Source: Oxalobacter paeniformigenes
GTDB lineage: Bacteria > Pseudomonadota > Gammaproteobacteria > Burkholderiales > Burkholderiaceae_D
Assembly: GCF_027158465.1 (NCBI RefSeq)
Contig: NZ_JAMKYL010000005.1
Location: 1-64,000, forward strand
DNA length: 64,000 nt
Reading direction: 5' to 3'
The notes beneath the pieces are model-generated. The model was not told the origin of the DNA. It saw only the letters and a list, made by a program, of their open reading frames with translations, and ran no database searches. This document shows positions 1 through 8,637 of this stretch, in pieces. The stretch's first letter is position 1. Each line of letters starts with the position of its first letter. A program made the position numbers and the translations under genes.

Positions 1-39
1 TTCAACTTCACAAAAAAATTTCCTGACTTTTGCAACTTC

Positions 40-67
40 ACTTTGCCAGTTTCAACATCGGCAAAGT
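40..67. repeat. 8-bp inverted repeat just downstream of the leftward promoter
   Basis: ACTTTGCC (40-47) and GGCAAAGT (60-67) are perfect inverted copies separated by 12 bases. They lie within the first ~35 nt of the transcript predicted from the promoter at 79-108, so they could be an operator or a leader hairpin. Confidence 0.35.
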
Positions 68-78
68 CGAGAAAGAAA

Positions 79-108
79 ATTATGATCTTTTCACACACTT
101 GCTGTCAA
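79..108 (-). promoter_or_regulatory. Candidate sigma-70 promoter reading left out of the window
   Basis: On the minus strand, TTGACA (103-108) is followed after 18 bases by CATAAT (79-84). This is a perfect -35 with a 5/6 match at -10. Transcription would begin near position 72 and run leftwards off the edge, so the gene it serves is not visible. Confidence 0.45.
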
Positions 109-394
109 GCATTTTTTACACACTCAAAGTCGTTTTTCAATTCGATGCGCCCTCTCCCGGCACATACGCCTTGACTTCCATCCGGAAATCTTCACTCCCA
201 GTCATCGTACCTTCTGCAAACTGTCTTTTTGCCTGCTGCGCAAACTCTGCTTTTTCCCCTGTCCGGAACTGTCAGGAATATAACTGTCCGTCCCTTACGA
301 TTCATTGACATCAAATGGAAAATTGATAAAGTGTCTGACAGACTGTCGATCACGACATATTTCCATTGTTTAGTTTATTTCTGAAAGTATTTCC

Positions 395-1486
395 ATGAGT
401 TTGAAATGTGGCATTGTCGGATTGCCCAATGTCGGCAAATCCACCCTTTTCAATGCATTGACCAAGGCGGGTATTCCTGCCGAAAACTACCCGTTTTGCA
501 CGATCGAACCCAATGTCGGTATTGTCGAAGTACCAGATCCCAGATTGAATCAACTGGCCGAAATCGTAAAACCTGAACGCATCGTACCGGCTGTAGTCGA
601 ATTCGTCGATATCGCCGGACTGGTCGCTGGCGCATCCAAAGGTGAAGGACTTGGCAACCAGTTTCTTGCCCATATTCGCGAAACAGATGCCATTGTCCAG
701 GTCGTTCGCTGTTTCCGTAACGACAATGTCGTTCATGTCGCCGGCAAGGTTGATCCCTTAAGCGATATTTCCGTCATCCAGACAGAACTGGCTCTGGCAG
801 ATCTGAATACCGTAGAAAAAGTCATACAGCGAGAAATCAAGAAAGCCGGTGCAGGCAACAAGGAATCGGCACGCCTGTGCGATTTGCTTGAAAAAGTGGC
901 TGCCCATCTGAATCAGGCAGAACCGGTCCGTTCGATGGGACTTGACAAGGAACAGATGGAACTGATCCGTCCGCTTTGTCTGATTACGGCAAAACCGACC
1001 ATGTATGTTGCCAATGTCTCGGACGATGGATTCACCGACAATCCGTTACTTGATCAGCTCACACAATATGCCGAGTCACAAAAAGCGCCGATCGTCGCGA
1101 TCTGCGCCGCTATCGAATCCGAAATCGTCGAACTGCCTGAAGAAGACCGTGCGGAATTTCTTTCGGACATGGGCATGGACGAACCAGGCCTGAACCGGCT
1201 CATTCGAGCTGCCTTCAAGCTGCTTGGCCTGCAAACCTACTTCACAGCAGGAGTCAAGGAAGTACGTGCATGGACGATTCATATCGGCGACACTGCACCG
1301 AAAGCCGCTGGAGTCATTCACACCGACTTCGAACGCGGTTTCATTCGCGCACAGACTATCGCTTTTGAAGACTATATCGCCTGCAAAGGTGAAAACGGCG
1401 CGCGAGAAGCAGGGAAAATGAGGGCTGAAGGAAAAGACTACATCGTCAAGGATGGCGATGTCCTGAATTTTCTTTTCAACGTCTAA
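395..1486 (+). CDS. ychF: Redox-regulated ATPase YchF (Obg-family P-loop protein)
   Basis: Full-length (363 aa) member of the YchF/Ola1 branch of Obg-family P-loop ATPases, which bind the ribosome and modulate stress and translation responses. The Walker A/G1 motif GLPNVGKST is at residues 9-17 and the G3 DIAGL at 72-76. The C-terminal TGS-like domain occupies roughly 280-363. The nucleotide-specificity motif reads NVSD (207-210), whereas the family usually has NxxE, as in E. coli NVNE. NxxE is associated with ATP rather than GTP preference, so this Asp is a mild oddity. The gene stands alone on the + strand, faces a convergent ferredoxin gene and ends before a shared terminator. Confidence 0.96.
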   Translation: MSLKCGIVGLPNVGKSTLFNALTKAGIPAENYPFCTIEPNVGIVEVPDPRLNQLAEIVKPERIVPAVVEFVDIAGLVAGASKGEGLGNQFLAHIRETDAIVQVVRCFRNDNVVHVAGKVDPLSDISVIQTELALADLNTVEKVIQREIKKAGAGNKESARLCDLLEKVAAHLNQAEPVRSMGLDKEQMELIRPLCLITAKPTMYVANVSDDGFTDNPLLDQLTQYAESQKAPIVAICAAIESEIVELPEEDRAEFLSDMGMDEPGLNRLIRAAFKLLGLQTYFTAGVKEVRAWTIHIGDTAPKAAGVIHTDFERGFIRAQTIAFEDYIACKGENGAREAGKMRAEGKDYIVKDGDVLNFLFNV

Positions 1487-1502
1487 AACAATCCGGTCAA
1501 AT

Positions 1503-1532
1503 AAAAAACGGTTGCAATGGCAACCGTTTTTT
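1503..1532. terminator. Bidirectional rho-independent terminator, ychF / ferredoxin
   Basis: Stem CGGTTGC (1509-1515) / GCAACCG (1520-1526) with loop AATG. It is flanked by A6 on the left and T7 on the right, so it works in both directions between two convergent genes. Confidence 0.9.
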
Positions 1533-1537
1533 TATGG

Positions 1538-1789
1538 TCATTTGCCCTCGCTCAAGCGAAGAAATTTCTGCATCAGCTGATCAGGTGTCTCCACACAATC
1601 CGGATTTTTGACGATGCAATCCATTGGGCATACCTGTTTGCACTGCGGCTCATCATAATGTCCCACACACTCGGTACAGCGGTTGACATCTATCTCACAT
1701 ATTTTCTTGCCCAGCGTAATCGCCTCATTCGGGCATTCTGGAACACATATATCGCAACAGATACAATCTTTCGTTATCAATAACGCCAT
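1538..1789 (-). CDS. 2[4Fe-4S] ferredoxin, YfhL / Allochromatium type
   Basis: An 83-aa electron carrier with two [4Fe-4S] cluster motifs. The first is C9-x2-C12-x2-C15-x3-C19-P. The second has the long insertion typical of the Allochromatium vinosum/YfhL class: C38-x2-C41-x8-C50-x3-C54-P. The C-terminal extension (about 60-83) is also typical of this class, which has unusually low redox potentials. It lies 43 bases downstream of coaD on the same strand and is probably co-transcribed with it, an arrangement common in betaproteobacteria. The electron-transfer partner cannot be told from the sequence. Confidence 0.93.
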   Translation of the reverse strand: MALLITKDCICCDICVPECPNEAITLGKKICEIDVNRCTECVGHYDEPQCKQVCPMDCIVKNPDCVETPDQLMQKFLRLSEGK

Positions 1790-1832
1790 TGATTCTCCAA
1801 ATTCCCTTCAGTCAAACGCTTCTGTCCGGTCG

Positions 1833-2330
1833 TCAGACATTTTTCCCCTTCATGTCGTTGACCTTGTTCCTGAGCCATTTTTCCACGGACGGGAATACGA
1901 ACTTGGATACGTCGCCGCCCAGAAAAGCGATTTCCCTGACGATGGAACCTGAAATGAACTGATATTGGTCAGACGGCGTCATAAACAACGTTTCCGCCTC
2001 AGGCATCAGATAACGATTCATTCCCGCCATCTGGAATTCGTACTCGAAATCCGATACGGCGCGCAACCCGCGAATAATGACACTGGCGTTATGCTCACGA
2101 ACGAAATCCTTGAGCAAACCGGTAAAGCTCTCGACCCGGACATTCGGATAATGTCCGAGCACTTCCTTGGCAATGGCCATCCGTTCTTCCATGGTAAAAA
2201 AAGGCCTTTTCGTCCTGCTGTCGGCGACACCGACAATCAATTCGTCAAACAGCCCGGACGAACGACGAACCAGATCTTCATGTCCACGCGTCAACGGATC
2301 AAATGTTCCAGGATAAACTGCAATAACCAT
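1833..2330 (-). CDS. coaD: Phosphopantetheine adenylyltransferase
   Basis: A 165-aa nucleotidyltransferase for the penultimate step of coenzyme A synthesis (4'-phosphopantetheine + ATP to dephospho-CoA + PPi). The N-terminal YPGTFDPLTRGH carries the nucleotidyltransferase (T/H)xGH signature, here T14-R-G-H17. The C-terminal part has the ISGSIVRE segment corresponding to the family ISSTxVRE phosphate-binding motif. Length matches the bacterial enzyme. It sits 38 bases downstream of rsmD and upstream of the ferredoxin gene. Confidence 0.97.
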   Translation of the reverse strand: MVIAVYPGTFDPLTRGHEDLVRRSSGLFDELIVGVADSRTKRPFFTMEERMAIAKEVLGHYPNVRVESFTGLLKDFVREHNASVIIRGLRAVSDFEYEFQMAGMNRYLMPEAETLFMTPSDQYQFISGSIVREIAFLGGDVSKFVFPSVEKWLRNKVNDMKGKNV

Positions 2331-2368
2331 TTTTATTCTTTCAGAAAGGAAACATCCGTAATATTACC

Positions 2369-3046
2369 TCAAGATAAGCACGATGCCTGCATCTCAAACA
2401 AATGATAATAAACCTGTCCTGCCTGGCCATCCCTGACAAGCTGTAGCGCAGATACATCACGTCCCGACCACAAAGCCAGCCTTTCTGCAGTCAACTGCAT
2501 ATCCGATTCTATATAAACCATTCCGTCTTTCGCCAACAATTCCACACAAAGCGGTATGACTTTCGGCAACCATTCTTTCCGGAACGGCGGATCCAGAAAA
2601 ATCAGGTCGAACGTTTTTCCCTGCCGGATCAATTGCGCGGCCATATCCATGGCATCTGCCTGAAAAACGGCAATCTGCGATGCCTGCAGCTTGTTCCTTG
2701 CACGTTGCAACTGCTCGTATGCCACACGATTTTTTTCGATCATGGTCACATGTGCCATACCCCGGCTCGCCGCTTCAAACCCAAGCGCTCCCGTTCCGGA
2801 AAACAGATCAAGACAATGCATATTTGCAAAACGTGCACCACGCATGTGTGTCAACCAGTTGAACACCGTCTCACGCACGCGATCCGATGTCGGGCGCAAC
2901 CCTTCCACATCAGCGACGACAAGCGGCGTACGTTTCCATTGTCCGCCAACAATACGGATTTTATGACTGTGATGTCCGGCAGATAACTTCCCGTTTTTTT
3001 TCTGAGCCCCCATTTCAAGACACCCGCTGCATCCTGCACACGCCAT
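2369..3046 (-). CDS. rsmD: 16S rRNA (guanine(966)-N(2))-methyltransferase RsmD
   Basis: SAM-dependent methyltransferase that modifies G966 of 16S rRNA. RIVGGQWKRTPL marks the family N-terminus, LDLFSGTGALGFEA is the SAM-binding motif I, and LDPPF is the catalytic NPPY-like motif. I chose the ATG at 3046, which overlaps the TGA stop of the upstream M16 gene as TGATG and suggests translational coupling (225 aa). This adds a cysteine-rich N-terminus of about 12 residues. A later ATG (MGAQKKNG, about 3013) is an alternative start. Confidence 0.93.
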   Translation of the reverse strand: MACAGCSGCLEMGAQKKNGKLSAGHHSHKIRIVGGQWKRTPLVVADVEGLRPTSDRVRETVFNWLTHMRGARFANMHCLDLFSGTGALGFEAASRGMAHVTMIEKNRVAYEQLQRARNKLQASQIAVFQADAMDMAAQLIRQGKTFDLIFLDPPFRKEWLPKVIPLCVELLAKDGMVYIESDMQLTAERLALWSGRDVSALQLVRDGQAGQVYYHLFEMQASCLS

Positions 3047-4410
3047 CACTGGCCAACAATGACCGTCACCATTTTTTCTGCATTGAGCTTTCGGTTCATC
3101 GCAGCCTTCACATCCGCCGCCGTAACCTGTCCGACCTTTTCCGTCCAGTGATCCAGATAATCCAGCGGCAAGTGATAGTATCCGATCATGGCAATGAGCT
3201 CCAGCACCTTGAGATTGTTATCCATCTGCATGGCAAAACTGTTGACCAGATGATCACGAGCGGATTGCAATTCGGTGGTATCCGGTCCATTGCGCAAAAA
3301 ATCATTCAGCGTGTTATTGACTACACCAATCGCATCCGTGGCCTGTTTTTTTTCAGTCTGTAAACCAATCACGAAAGGCCCAGGCTGAAACATCGGCTGA
3401 AACTGACTGTAAACACTATAGGACAAGCCGCGTTTTTCCCTGACTTCCTGCATGAGTCTGGAAGAAAAACCTCCACCACCCAGAATGTAATTGCCGACCG
3501 TCAATGCAAAAAAATCGGGATCGCCCCGTTTGAGGGCTGGCATACCGATCAGGATATGTGCCTGAGTGGCAGGATGCGCAATGACATTCGTTTTTCCATT
3601 GGCAACCGTCACATCCGGAAGTACTGGCAACTCCTGATCCGAAACCCTCAAGCCGCCGCTGATCTCCTGCGCAATGCGCCGCGCCCTTTCGATATCGATA
3701 TCGCCGACAAGACTGATAACGGCCCTGTTGGCGACATAGTGTGTTTTATGAAAATCCATCAGATCATCCCGGGTGATTTGCTCCACGGACTCCGGCGTCG
3801 AACTTTCACCATAAGGATGCTTCGGATAAATATCCTTCCTGAACGCTTTCGCAGCAATCGAATCCGGCCGAGTCATTTCCTCCCTGAGTGACGCGACCAG
3901 CCTCGCCTTGTCCCGTGTCAGCAATGCTTGCGGAAACGACGGACTGGCAAGAAGTTGCGCCATCATCCGGATCGCCGCATCCGATTCTGCCTGTCCTGAC
4001 ATCACACGCAATGAATAACCGGCTCTGTCCATACTCGTTTTGTTGGAACGCAATGCGCCCGCATCTGCAAACGTATCCAGAATCTGCGCCTCGGTAATGT
4101 CCGCAACACCTGACCGTGCAATCCCCTTGTCCAGAGAACCATTCGTCAATGCCGCCAGCCCAGCCTTTCCGGCCGGATCCCTCCTCGAACCCGCATCGAA
4201 TTCGACACTGATATCCAGTACCGGAATCGCATGTGTCTCGACGAAAAAGACACGTGCCCCGTTTTCCGTTACCCAATGCTGAATAGGCAAGGCAGCATAT
4301 ACCTGAACACCATATAACAGGCAACCGATCAAACCTGCCTTGAGAAAACGGCATACCTGTTGCAACACATATTCTGGATTTCTCATTTGTATATATCGAC
4401 TCATTGTCAT
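3046..4410 (-). CDS. Secreted M16-family peptidase-like protein, non-catalytic subunit
   Basis: A 454-aa protein with a hydrophobic segment at about residues 25-40 that looks like a signal peptide, followed by two M16 (insulinase/processing-peptidase) domains. The zinc-binding HxxEH motif is absent: the equivalent position reads GLAALTNGSLDKG. The C-terminal half keeps the substrate-binding-type FSSRLMQEVREKRGLSYSVY region. This is the pattern of the inactive partner in bacterial M16 heterodimers. The catalytic paralogue lies 24 bases upstream on the same strand, which supports a periplasmic two-subunit peptidase. The substrate is unknown. Confidence 0.9.
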   Translation of the reverse strand: MTMSRYIQMRNPEYVLQQVCRFLKAGLIGCLLYGVQVYAALPIQHWVTENGARVFFVETHAIPVLDISVEFDAGSRRDPAGKAGLAALTNGSLDKGIARSGVADITEAQILDTFADAGALRSNKTSMDRAGYSLRVMSGQAESDAAIRMMAQLLASPSFPQALLTRDKARLVASLREEMTRPDSIAAKAFRKDIYPKHPYGESSTPESVEQITRDDLMDFHKTHYVANRAVISLVGDIDIERARRIAQEISGGLRVSDQELPVLPDVTVANGKTNVIAHPATQAHILIGMPALKRGDPDFFALTVGNYILGGGGFSSRLMQEVREKRGLSYSVYSQFQPMFQPGPFVIGLQTEKKQATDAIGVVNNTLNDFLRNGPDTTELQSARDHLVNSFAMQMDNNLKVLELIAMIGYYHLPLDYLDHWTEKVGQVTAADVKAAMNRKLNAEKMVTVIVGQ

Positions 4411-4434
4411 AAATAGATACTTCCGTCAGATTCC

Positions 4435-5781
4435 TTACTTTGCAGGCTGTTTCGGCAAAGATTCCGGAATCAGCGTAGCGATCGTCAATCCGTCATCCGA
4501 AAAATATTTTTTCGCTACCTGCTGAACCTGCTGCGGCGTCACAGCCTTGAGTTTTTCAATCGTCCGGTCGATCTGCCGATGTCCGATCCCCGTCATCTCG
4601 AACACACCGATTTCCATCGCCTGACCGAACATCGAATCGCGCTTGTATATCTGTGAAGAGATCAGCTGCATCTTCACACGTTGCAACTCGGCTTCCGATA
4701 TACCATCTTTGGCAATTCGTGCAATTTCTCCCCGTAACCGCTTCTCCAGTTCATCGACTGTCACACCTTTGGAAGGCACCCCTTCGACGACAAACAATGC
4801 AGGCCCGCGTGAAAGCGCCGAATAACTCGCGCCTACCGCCAACGCAATCTTTTCCTGACGCACAAGCGTGGCCGGCAAGCGTGCATTATCATATCCGTCC
4901 AGTATGGAAGAGAGTACATCGAGTGCATAAACATCCTGATCCTTTTCGACATCCCGTAATGCCGGAACCTTGTATGCCAGCACAACCATCGGATTTTCCG
5001 CAGGAGCTGAAACCGCTACCCGCCGGATACCACGCTGTTCCGGTTCTTCCTGTGGCTTGACCGGCGTAATTTTTTTGGGTTTGATCCGTCCGAAATGCTT
5101 TTCCGCCATCTTGCGGACGGCCTGAGCATCCACATCGCCAACGACGACCAGTGTCGCATTATTCGGTGCATACCAGCGTTCATACCAGTGACGGGCGTCA
5201 TCGACCGTCATATTCTGCAAATCGTTCATCCAGCCGATGATCGGCCAGTGATAAGGATGTGCGACAAAAGCGCTCGCACGCAACGCTTCATCCAGCCTTC
5301 CTTCCGGCTGATCATCCGTTCTCCAGCGCCTTTCCTCCATCACGACCCTGATTTCCTTGTCGAAATCAGACGCCTTGAATTGCAGATTGCGCATGCGATC
5401 CGCTTCCATTTCCATCATCTTTTCCAGATGATCTTTCGGAATCTGCTGAAAATATGCCGTATAGTCCGTATTCGTAAACGCATTGTCCCTGCCACCCAGT
5501 CTCGCGACCGTCTTGCTCAGGCTTCCCTCCGGAAACTTCCTCGTCCCCTTGAACATCATATGTTCGAGAACGTGCGCCACCCCTGTCGTTCCATTACTTT
5601 CATCCATGGAGCCGACCCGATACCAGACCATATGAACCGCAACAGGCGCACGGTGATCTTCCCTGACCACGACCTTCATCCCGTTGGCAAGATAAAACTC
5701 TTCGGCAGGTTCGGCTTGCGCCCCGTTTTGTACCCAGAACAGGACAAACATCAGACCAAAAAAGATTTTTAGAATTTTCAT
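4435..5781 (-). CDS. Secreted M16-family zinc metallopeptidase, catalytic subunit
   Basis: A 448-aa protein with a signal peptide (hydrophobic to about residue 20, AQA cleavage-like motif at 21-23) and tandem M16 domains. The inverted zinc motif HVLEH is at 70-74, and the third metal ligand is probably the Glu at about 149-150 in VVMEERRWR, roughly 76 residues downstream as in the family. It pairs with the adjacent HxxEH-lacking subunit. Physiological substrates of these periplasmic pairs are poorly known; general peptide turnover is an inference. Confidence 0.93.
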   Translation of the reverse strand: MKILKIFFGLMFVLFWVQNGAQAEPAEEFYLANGMKVVVREDHRAPVAVHMVWYRVGSMDESNGTTGVAHVLEHMMFKGTRKFPEGSLSKTVARLGGRDNAFTNTDYTAYFQQIPKDHLEKMMEMEADRMRNLQFKASDFDKEIRVVMEERRWRTDDQPEGRLDEALRASAFVAHPYHWPIIGWMNDLQNMTVDDARHWYERWYAPNNATLVVVGDVDAQAVRKMAEKHFGRIKPKKITPVKPQEEPEQRGIRRVAVSAPAENPMVVLAYKVPALRDVEKDQDVYALDVLSSILDGYDNARLPATLVRQEKIALAVGASYSALSRGPALFVVEGVPSKGVTVDELEKRLRGEIARIAKDGISEAELQRVKMQLISSQIYKRDSMFGQAMEIGVFEMTGIGHRQIDRTIEKLKAVTPQQVQQVAKKYFSDDGLTIATLIPESLPKQPAK

Positions 5782-5858
5782 ATTGACAGCTCTGTTAAAA
5801 TGAAAGTCTCGATAAACCTTTGCATTTTGTACTTTATTTCAGCGCACGACGGTTGCCA

Positions 5859-6905
5859 ATGTTTAGTTTTTTCAAAAAGAAACCCCCTGTCGAAACGACA
5901 GAAGATGAAATCAGTGCACCGGCATCACCCGAGACCGCCACCGAAACTGCGGATACTCCGTCTGATGCCAATATAGAGACTTACACTACGCTTGCCAAGC
6001 CGGAAAAAGAAAAAACGTCCTGGTTTGACCGCCTCAAGGCCGGACTTGCGCGGACATCGGCCAATCTGAACATTTTCGGTGGAACCAAAATCGATGAGGA
6101 ACTGTTCGAGGAACTGGAAACCGCATTACTCGTCTCCGATGTCGGTCTGCCCGCCACTGAATATCTTCTGGATGAACTCCGGCAAAAAGTCAAACAAAAC
6201 CGTCTGACACAACCTGCCGAAATTCGGGAAGAACTGATCCGGTTGTTGACCGAGCTGTTGACACCCCTCGTAAAACCGCTGGAAATCGGCCGTCATACCC
6301 CGCTCATCGTCATGATGACCGGCGTCAACGGTGCCGGCAAGACCACCACGATCGGGAAACTGGCAAAGCATCTCCAGCGCCATAACCAGAGTGTCCTTCT
6401 CGCTGCAGGAGACACGTTCCGTGCAGCTGCCCGCGAACAGCTGGCGATATGGGGCGACCGAAACAGGATCACCGTCATCGCACAGGAATCCGGCGATCCG
6501 GCAGCCGTCGCTTTCGATGCCGTTCAATCCGCCAAAGCGAAAAATATCGACGTCGTCATGGTCGATACAGCCGGCAGACTGCCGACGCAACTTCACCTGA
6601 TGGAAGAACTCAAAAAGGTCAAACGCGTTATCGGCAAAGGTATGGACACCGCGCCACATGAAATCATTCTCGTCATCGACGGCAATACAGGACAAAATGC
6701 ACTGGCCCAGGTCAAGGCATTCGACGAAGCACTCGGACTGACCGGACTGATCGTCACAAAACTCGACGGCACCCCCAAAGGAGGCATTCTGGCGGCCATC
6801 GCAAAAAACCATCCTGTGCCCGTCTATTTCATCGGCGTCGGCGAAAAAATAGACGATCTTCAACCTTTCGACGCACAAGAATTTGCAAAAGCATTGTTGA
6901 GCTAG
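5859..6905 (+). CDS. ftsY: Signal recognition particle receptor FtsY
   Basis: GTPase receptor for the SRP-ribosome complex in co-translational membrane insertion. I chose the ATG at 5859 (MFSFFKKKPP, 348 aa), which gives the short basic/acidic membrane-associating A region seen in other proteobacteria; an ATG at 5820 would add 13 unlikely residues. The NG domain carries GVNGAGKTTT at 155-164, then DTAGR and TKLDGTPKGG. It is divergent from the M16 pair and is followed 3 bases later by ftsE, the usual ftsY-ftsE-ftsX order. Confidence 0.97.
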   Translation: MFSFFKKKPPVETTEDEISAPASPETATETADTPSDANIETYTTLAKPEKEKTSWFDRLKAGLARTSANLNIFGGTKIDEELFEELETALLVSDVGLPATEYLLDELRQKVKQNRLTQPAEIREELIRLLTELLTPLVKPLEIGRHTPLIVMMTGVNGAGKTTTIGKLAKHLQRHNQSVLLAAGDTFRAAAREQLAIWGDRNRITVIAQESGDPAAVAFDAVQSAKAKNIDVVMVDTAGRLPTQLHLMEELKKVKRVIGKGMDTAPHEIILVIDGNTGQNALAQVKAFDEALGLTGLIVTKLDGTPKGGILAAIAKNHPVPVYFIGVGEKIDDLQPFDAQEFAKALLS

Positions 6906-6908
6906 AAA

Positions 6909-7598
6909 ATGAGCGCAATGATCCAATTCCAGAATGTATCCAGGTGCTATCCCGGCAACATCATCGCCGTACAGGATATCAACCTGACCATCGAGCAGGG
7001 TGAATTCGTTTTTCTGTCGGGCCCTTCCGGAGCAGGAAAATCGACACTCCTGAAAATGATCGCCGCTATCGAACGCCCCGATACCGGAACGCTGACCGTC
7101 AACGGTCAGGACATCGGTGGACTCAGACCGGCAGGGATACCGTTTCTGAGACGCAACCTCGGACTGATCCTGCAGCAACAGCATTTACTGAACGACAAAA
7201 CCATTCTCGAAAACGTCATGCTTCCCCTGTTCGTCACCGGTATCCCAGAAACCGAAGCACAATCCCGTGCGCATGCCGCACTGGAAAAAGTGGGACTTGC
7301 CGGGCGAGCAGCATCGCTACCGCTGACGCTGTCGGAAGGCGAACAACAACGGGTCGCCGTCGCACGTGCCATCGTCAACCAGCCGCAAATCATTCTGGCA
7401 GACGAACCGACAGCCAATCTTGATCGCGCCAATGCAGAAAAAGTGCTCGATGCCATCGCCTTTTTCCAGTCTGCAGGCGTGACCTGTGTCATCGCAACCC
7501 ATGACGAAAGTCTTTTTCCAAGAGCCGACCGGATCATTTATCTCGACAGCGGCAGACTGCATCACATCAACCAACCCACAAAGGGTAAACAAGCATGA
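6909..7598 (+). CDS. ftsE: Cell division ATP-binding protein FtsE
   Basis: ABC-type ATPase (229 aa) of the FtsEX complex, which controls periplasmic murein hydrolases at the division septum. Walker A GPSGAGKST is at about 38-46 and Walker B IILADEPT at 161-168. The ABC signature reads LSEGEQQR (141-148) rather than the usual LSGGEQQR, with Glu in place of the first glycine; the remaining motif is intact. Its stop overlaps the ftsX start as ATGA, indicating coupled translation. Confidence 0.96.
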   Translation: MSAMIQFQNVSRCYPGNIIAVQDINLTIEQGEFVFLSGPSGAGKSTLLKMIAAIERPDTGTLTVNGQDIGGLRPAGIPFLRRNLGLILQQQHLLNDKTILENVMLPLFVTGIPETEAQSRAHAALEKVGLAGRAASLPLTLSEGEQQRVAVARAIVNQPQIILADEPTANLDRANAEKVLDAIAFFQSAGVTCVIATHDESLFPRADRIIYLDSGRLHHINQPTKGKQA

Positions 7599-8527
7599 AT
7601 ACCTGGTTTCGTTATCATATCTCGGCAATTTGTCTCGCGCTTGCCCAGTTCAGACGTTCTCCGGGACATTTCTTTTTCAATATTCTGGTCCTTTCCATGA
7701 CGCTGGCATTGCCCTTCGGTGGAATCACGCTGTTCGACAATATCCAGTCCGTTACCGGACAACTGTCCGTATCGCCGGAAATCAGTCTTTTTCTGAAGCA
7801 AAACACGGAACGTACCGACGCGCAGGCCATGGAACAATCCATCAGACAACTGCTACGCAAAGACAACCTCGCCGCCGACATTATTTTCATTCCGAAAGAA
7901 GCCGCACTGGACTCGCTTGAGGAAAAAACCGGTCTGAACAATATGGCCGGCTCACTGGGGAAAAACCCCTTGCCCGACTCCTATATCATCCGTCTTTCAG
8001 ACAACACGCCTGACGGTGCGACGCTATCCGCCCGCATCAACGCCATTACCGGACAATTACAGAAAATGCCTGAAACCGACAAGGTGCAAATCGATTCCGA
8101 CTGGACCAAACGTCTGGCAGCCTTGCTTGGTGTCATGCGGATGGGACTGCTGTTTCTGGGTGTCGTGCTGGGCATCGTCGTAATCGTCGTCACCTTCAAC
8201 ACCATTCGCCTGCAAGTTCTGATGCATCTTGATGAAATCACACTTTCATGGCATGTCGGAGCCAGTCGCGCCTATATACGCCGTCCGTTTTGCTACATGG
8301 GCATTTTTCTCGGACTCTTTTCCGGAATACTGGCATTGATACTCGTCGGCCTGAGCCTGTATCCCTTCAACAGCGCCATCAATGAACTGGCACAGCTTTA
8401 CGGCTCTGACTTCAGGCTCTCCCCGCTGAACCCGGGTACATCGGCGATTTTATTGCTGGCGAGTGCCGCGCTAGGATGGCTGGGCGCACTCTTGTCTGTC
8501 AATCGCCAGTTGAGAAAAATCTACTGA
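7595..8527 (+). CDS. ftsX: Cell division protein FtsX
   Basis: A 310-aa permease-like partner of FtsE. One hydrophobic segment near residues 25-50 precedes a large periplasmic domain (about 55-175). Three further transmembrane segments follow, at roughly 180-205, 230-255 and 275-300, giving the four-span FtsX topology. The periplasmic loop is the part that contacts murein-hydrolase activators in other species. It starts inside the ftsE stop codon and is followed by the rpoH regulatory region. Confidence 0.95.
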   Translation: MNTWFRYHISAICLALAQFRRSPGHFFFNILVLSMTLALPFGGITLFDNIQSVTGQLSVSPEISLFLKQNTERTDAQAMEQSIRQLLRKDNLAADIIFIPKEAALDSLEEKTGLNNMAGSLGKNPLPDSYIIRLSDNTPDGATLSARINAITGQLQKMPETDKVQIDSDWTKRLAALLGVMRMGLLFLGVVLGIVVIVVTFNTIRLQVLMHLDEITLSWHVGASRAYIRRPFCYMGIFLGLFSGILALILVGLSLYPFNSAINELAQLYGSDFRLSPLNPGTSAILLLASAALGWLGALLSVNRQLRKIY

Positions 8528-8609
8528 AATCTGCCGCGCATGCGTTCAGCCGTATTCCGTATTTGCATCATGATGCAAAACAAACCGTATCACCCGTTTT
8601 GCACTAGAG

Positions 8610-8637
8610 TGGACATAACACGGCAAACAGATATAAA
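8610..8637 (+). promoter_or_regulatory. Predicted sigma-70 promoter of rpoH
   Basis: TGGACA (8610-8615, 5/6 to the -35 consensus), a 16-base spacer, then TATAAA (8632-8637, 5/6 to -10). The predicted start falls inside the CIRCE element that immediately follows. Confidence 0.6.

Larger units (their letters stand above)
1..394. other. Non-coding left edge upstream of ychF
   Basis: No convincing gene is present. The + strand frame over 30-308 has low-complexity, cysteine- and serine-rich content and resembles no family I know. On the minus strand a 45-codon open stretch (139 back to 271) has protein-like composition, ending VPGEGASN before a stop at 137-139, but it is bounded upstream by an in-frame TGA (272-274) and has no upstream start. 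It may be the remnant of a broken gene or chance. A candidate leftward promoter (79-108) and an inverted repeat (40-67) are listed separately. Confidence 0.4.

Noticed and set aside
30..308. A 92-codon + strand frame at the left edge
   Set aside because: No ribosome-binding site, low-complexity composition, and it runs across the leftward promoter; not protein-like.
5783..5801. TTGACA followed by TAAAAT upstream of ftsY
   Set aside because: Spacing is only 7 bases, far too short for a sigma-70 promoter.
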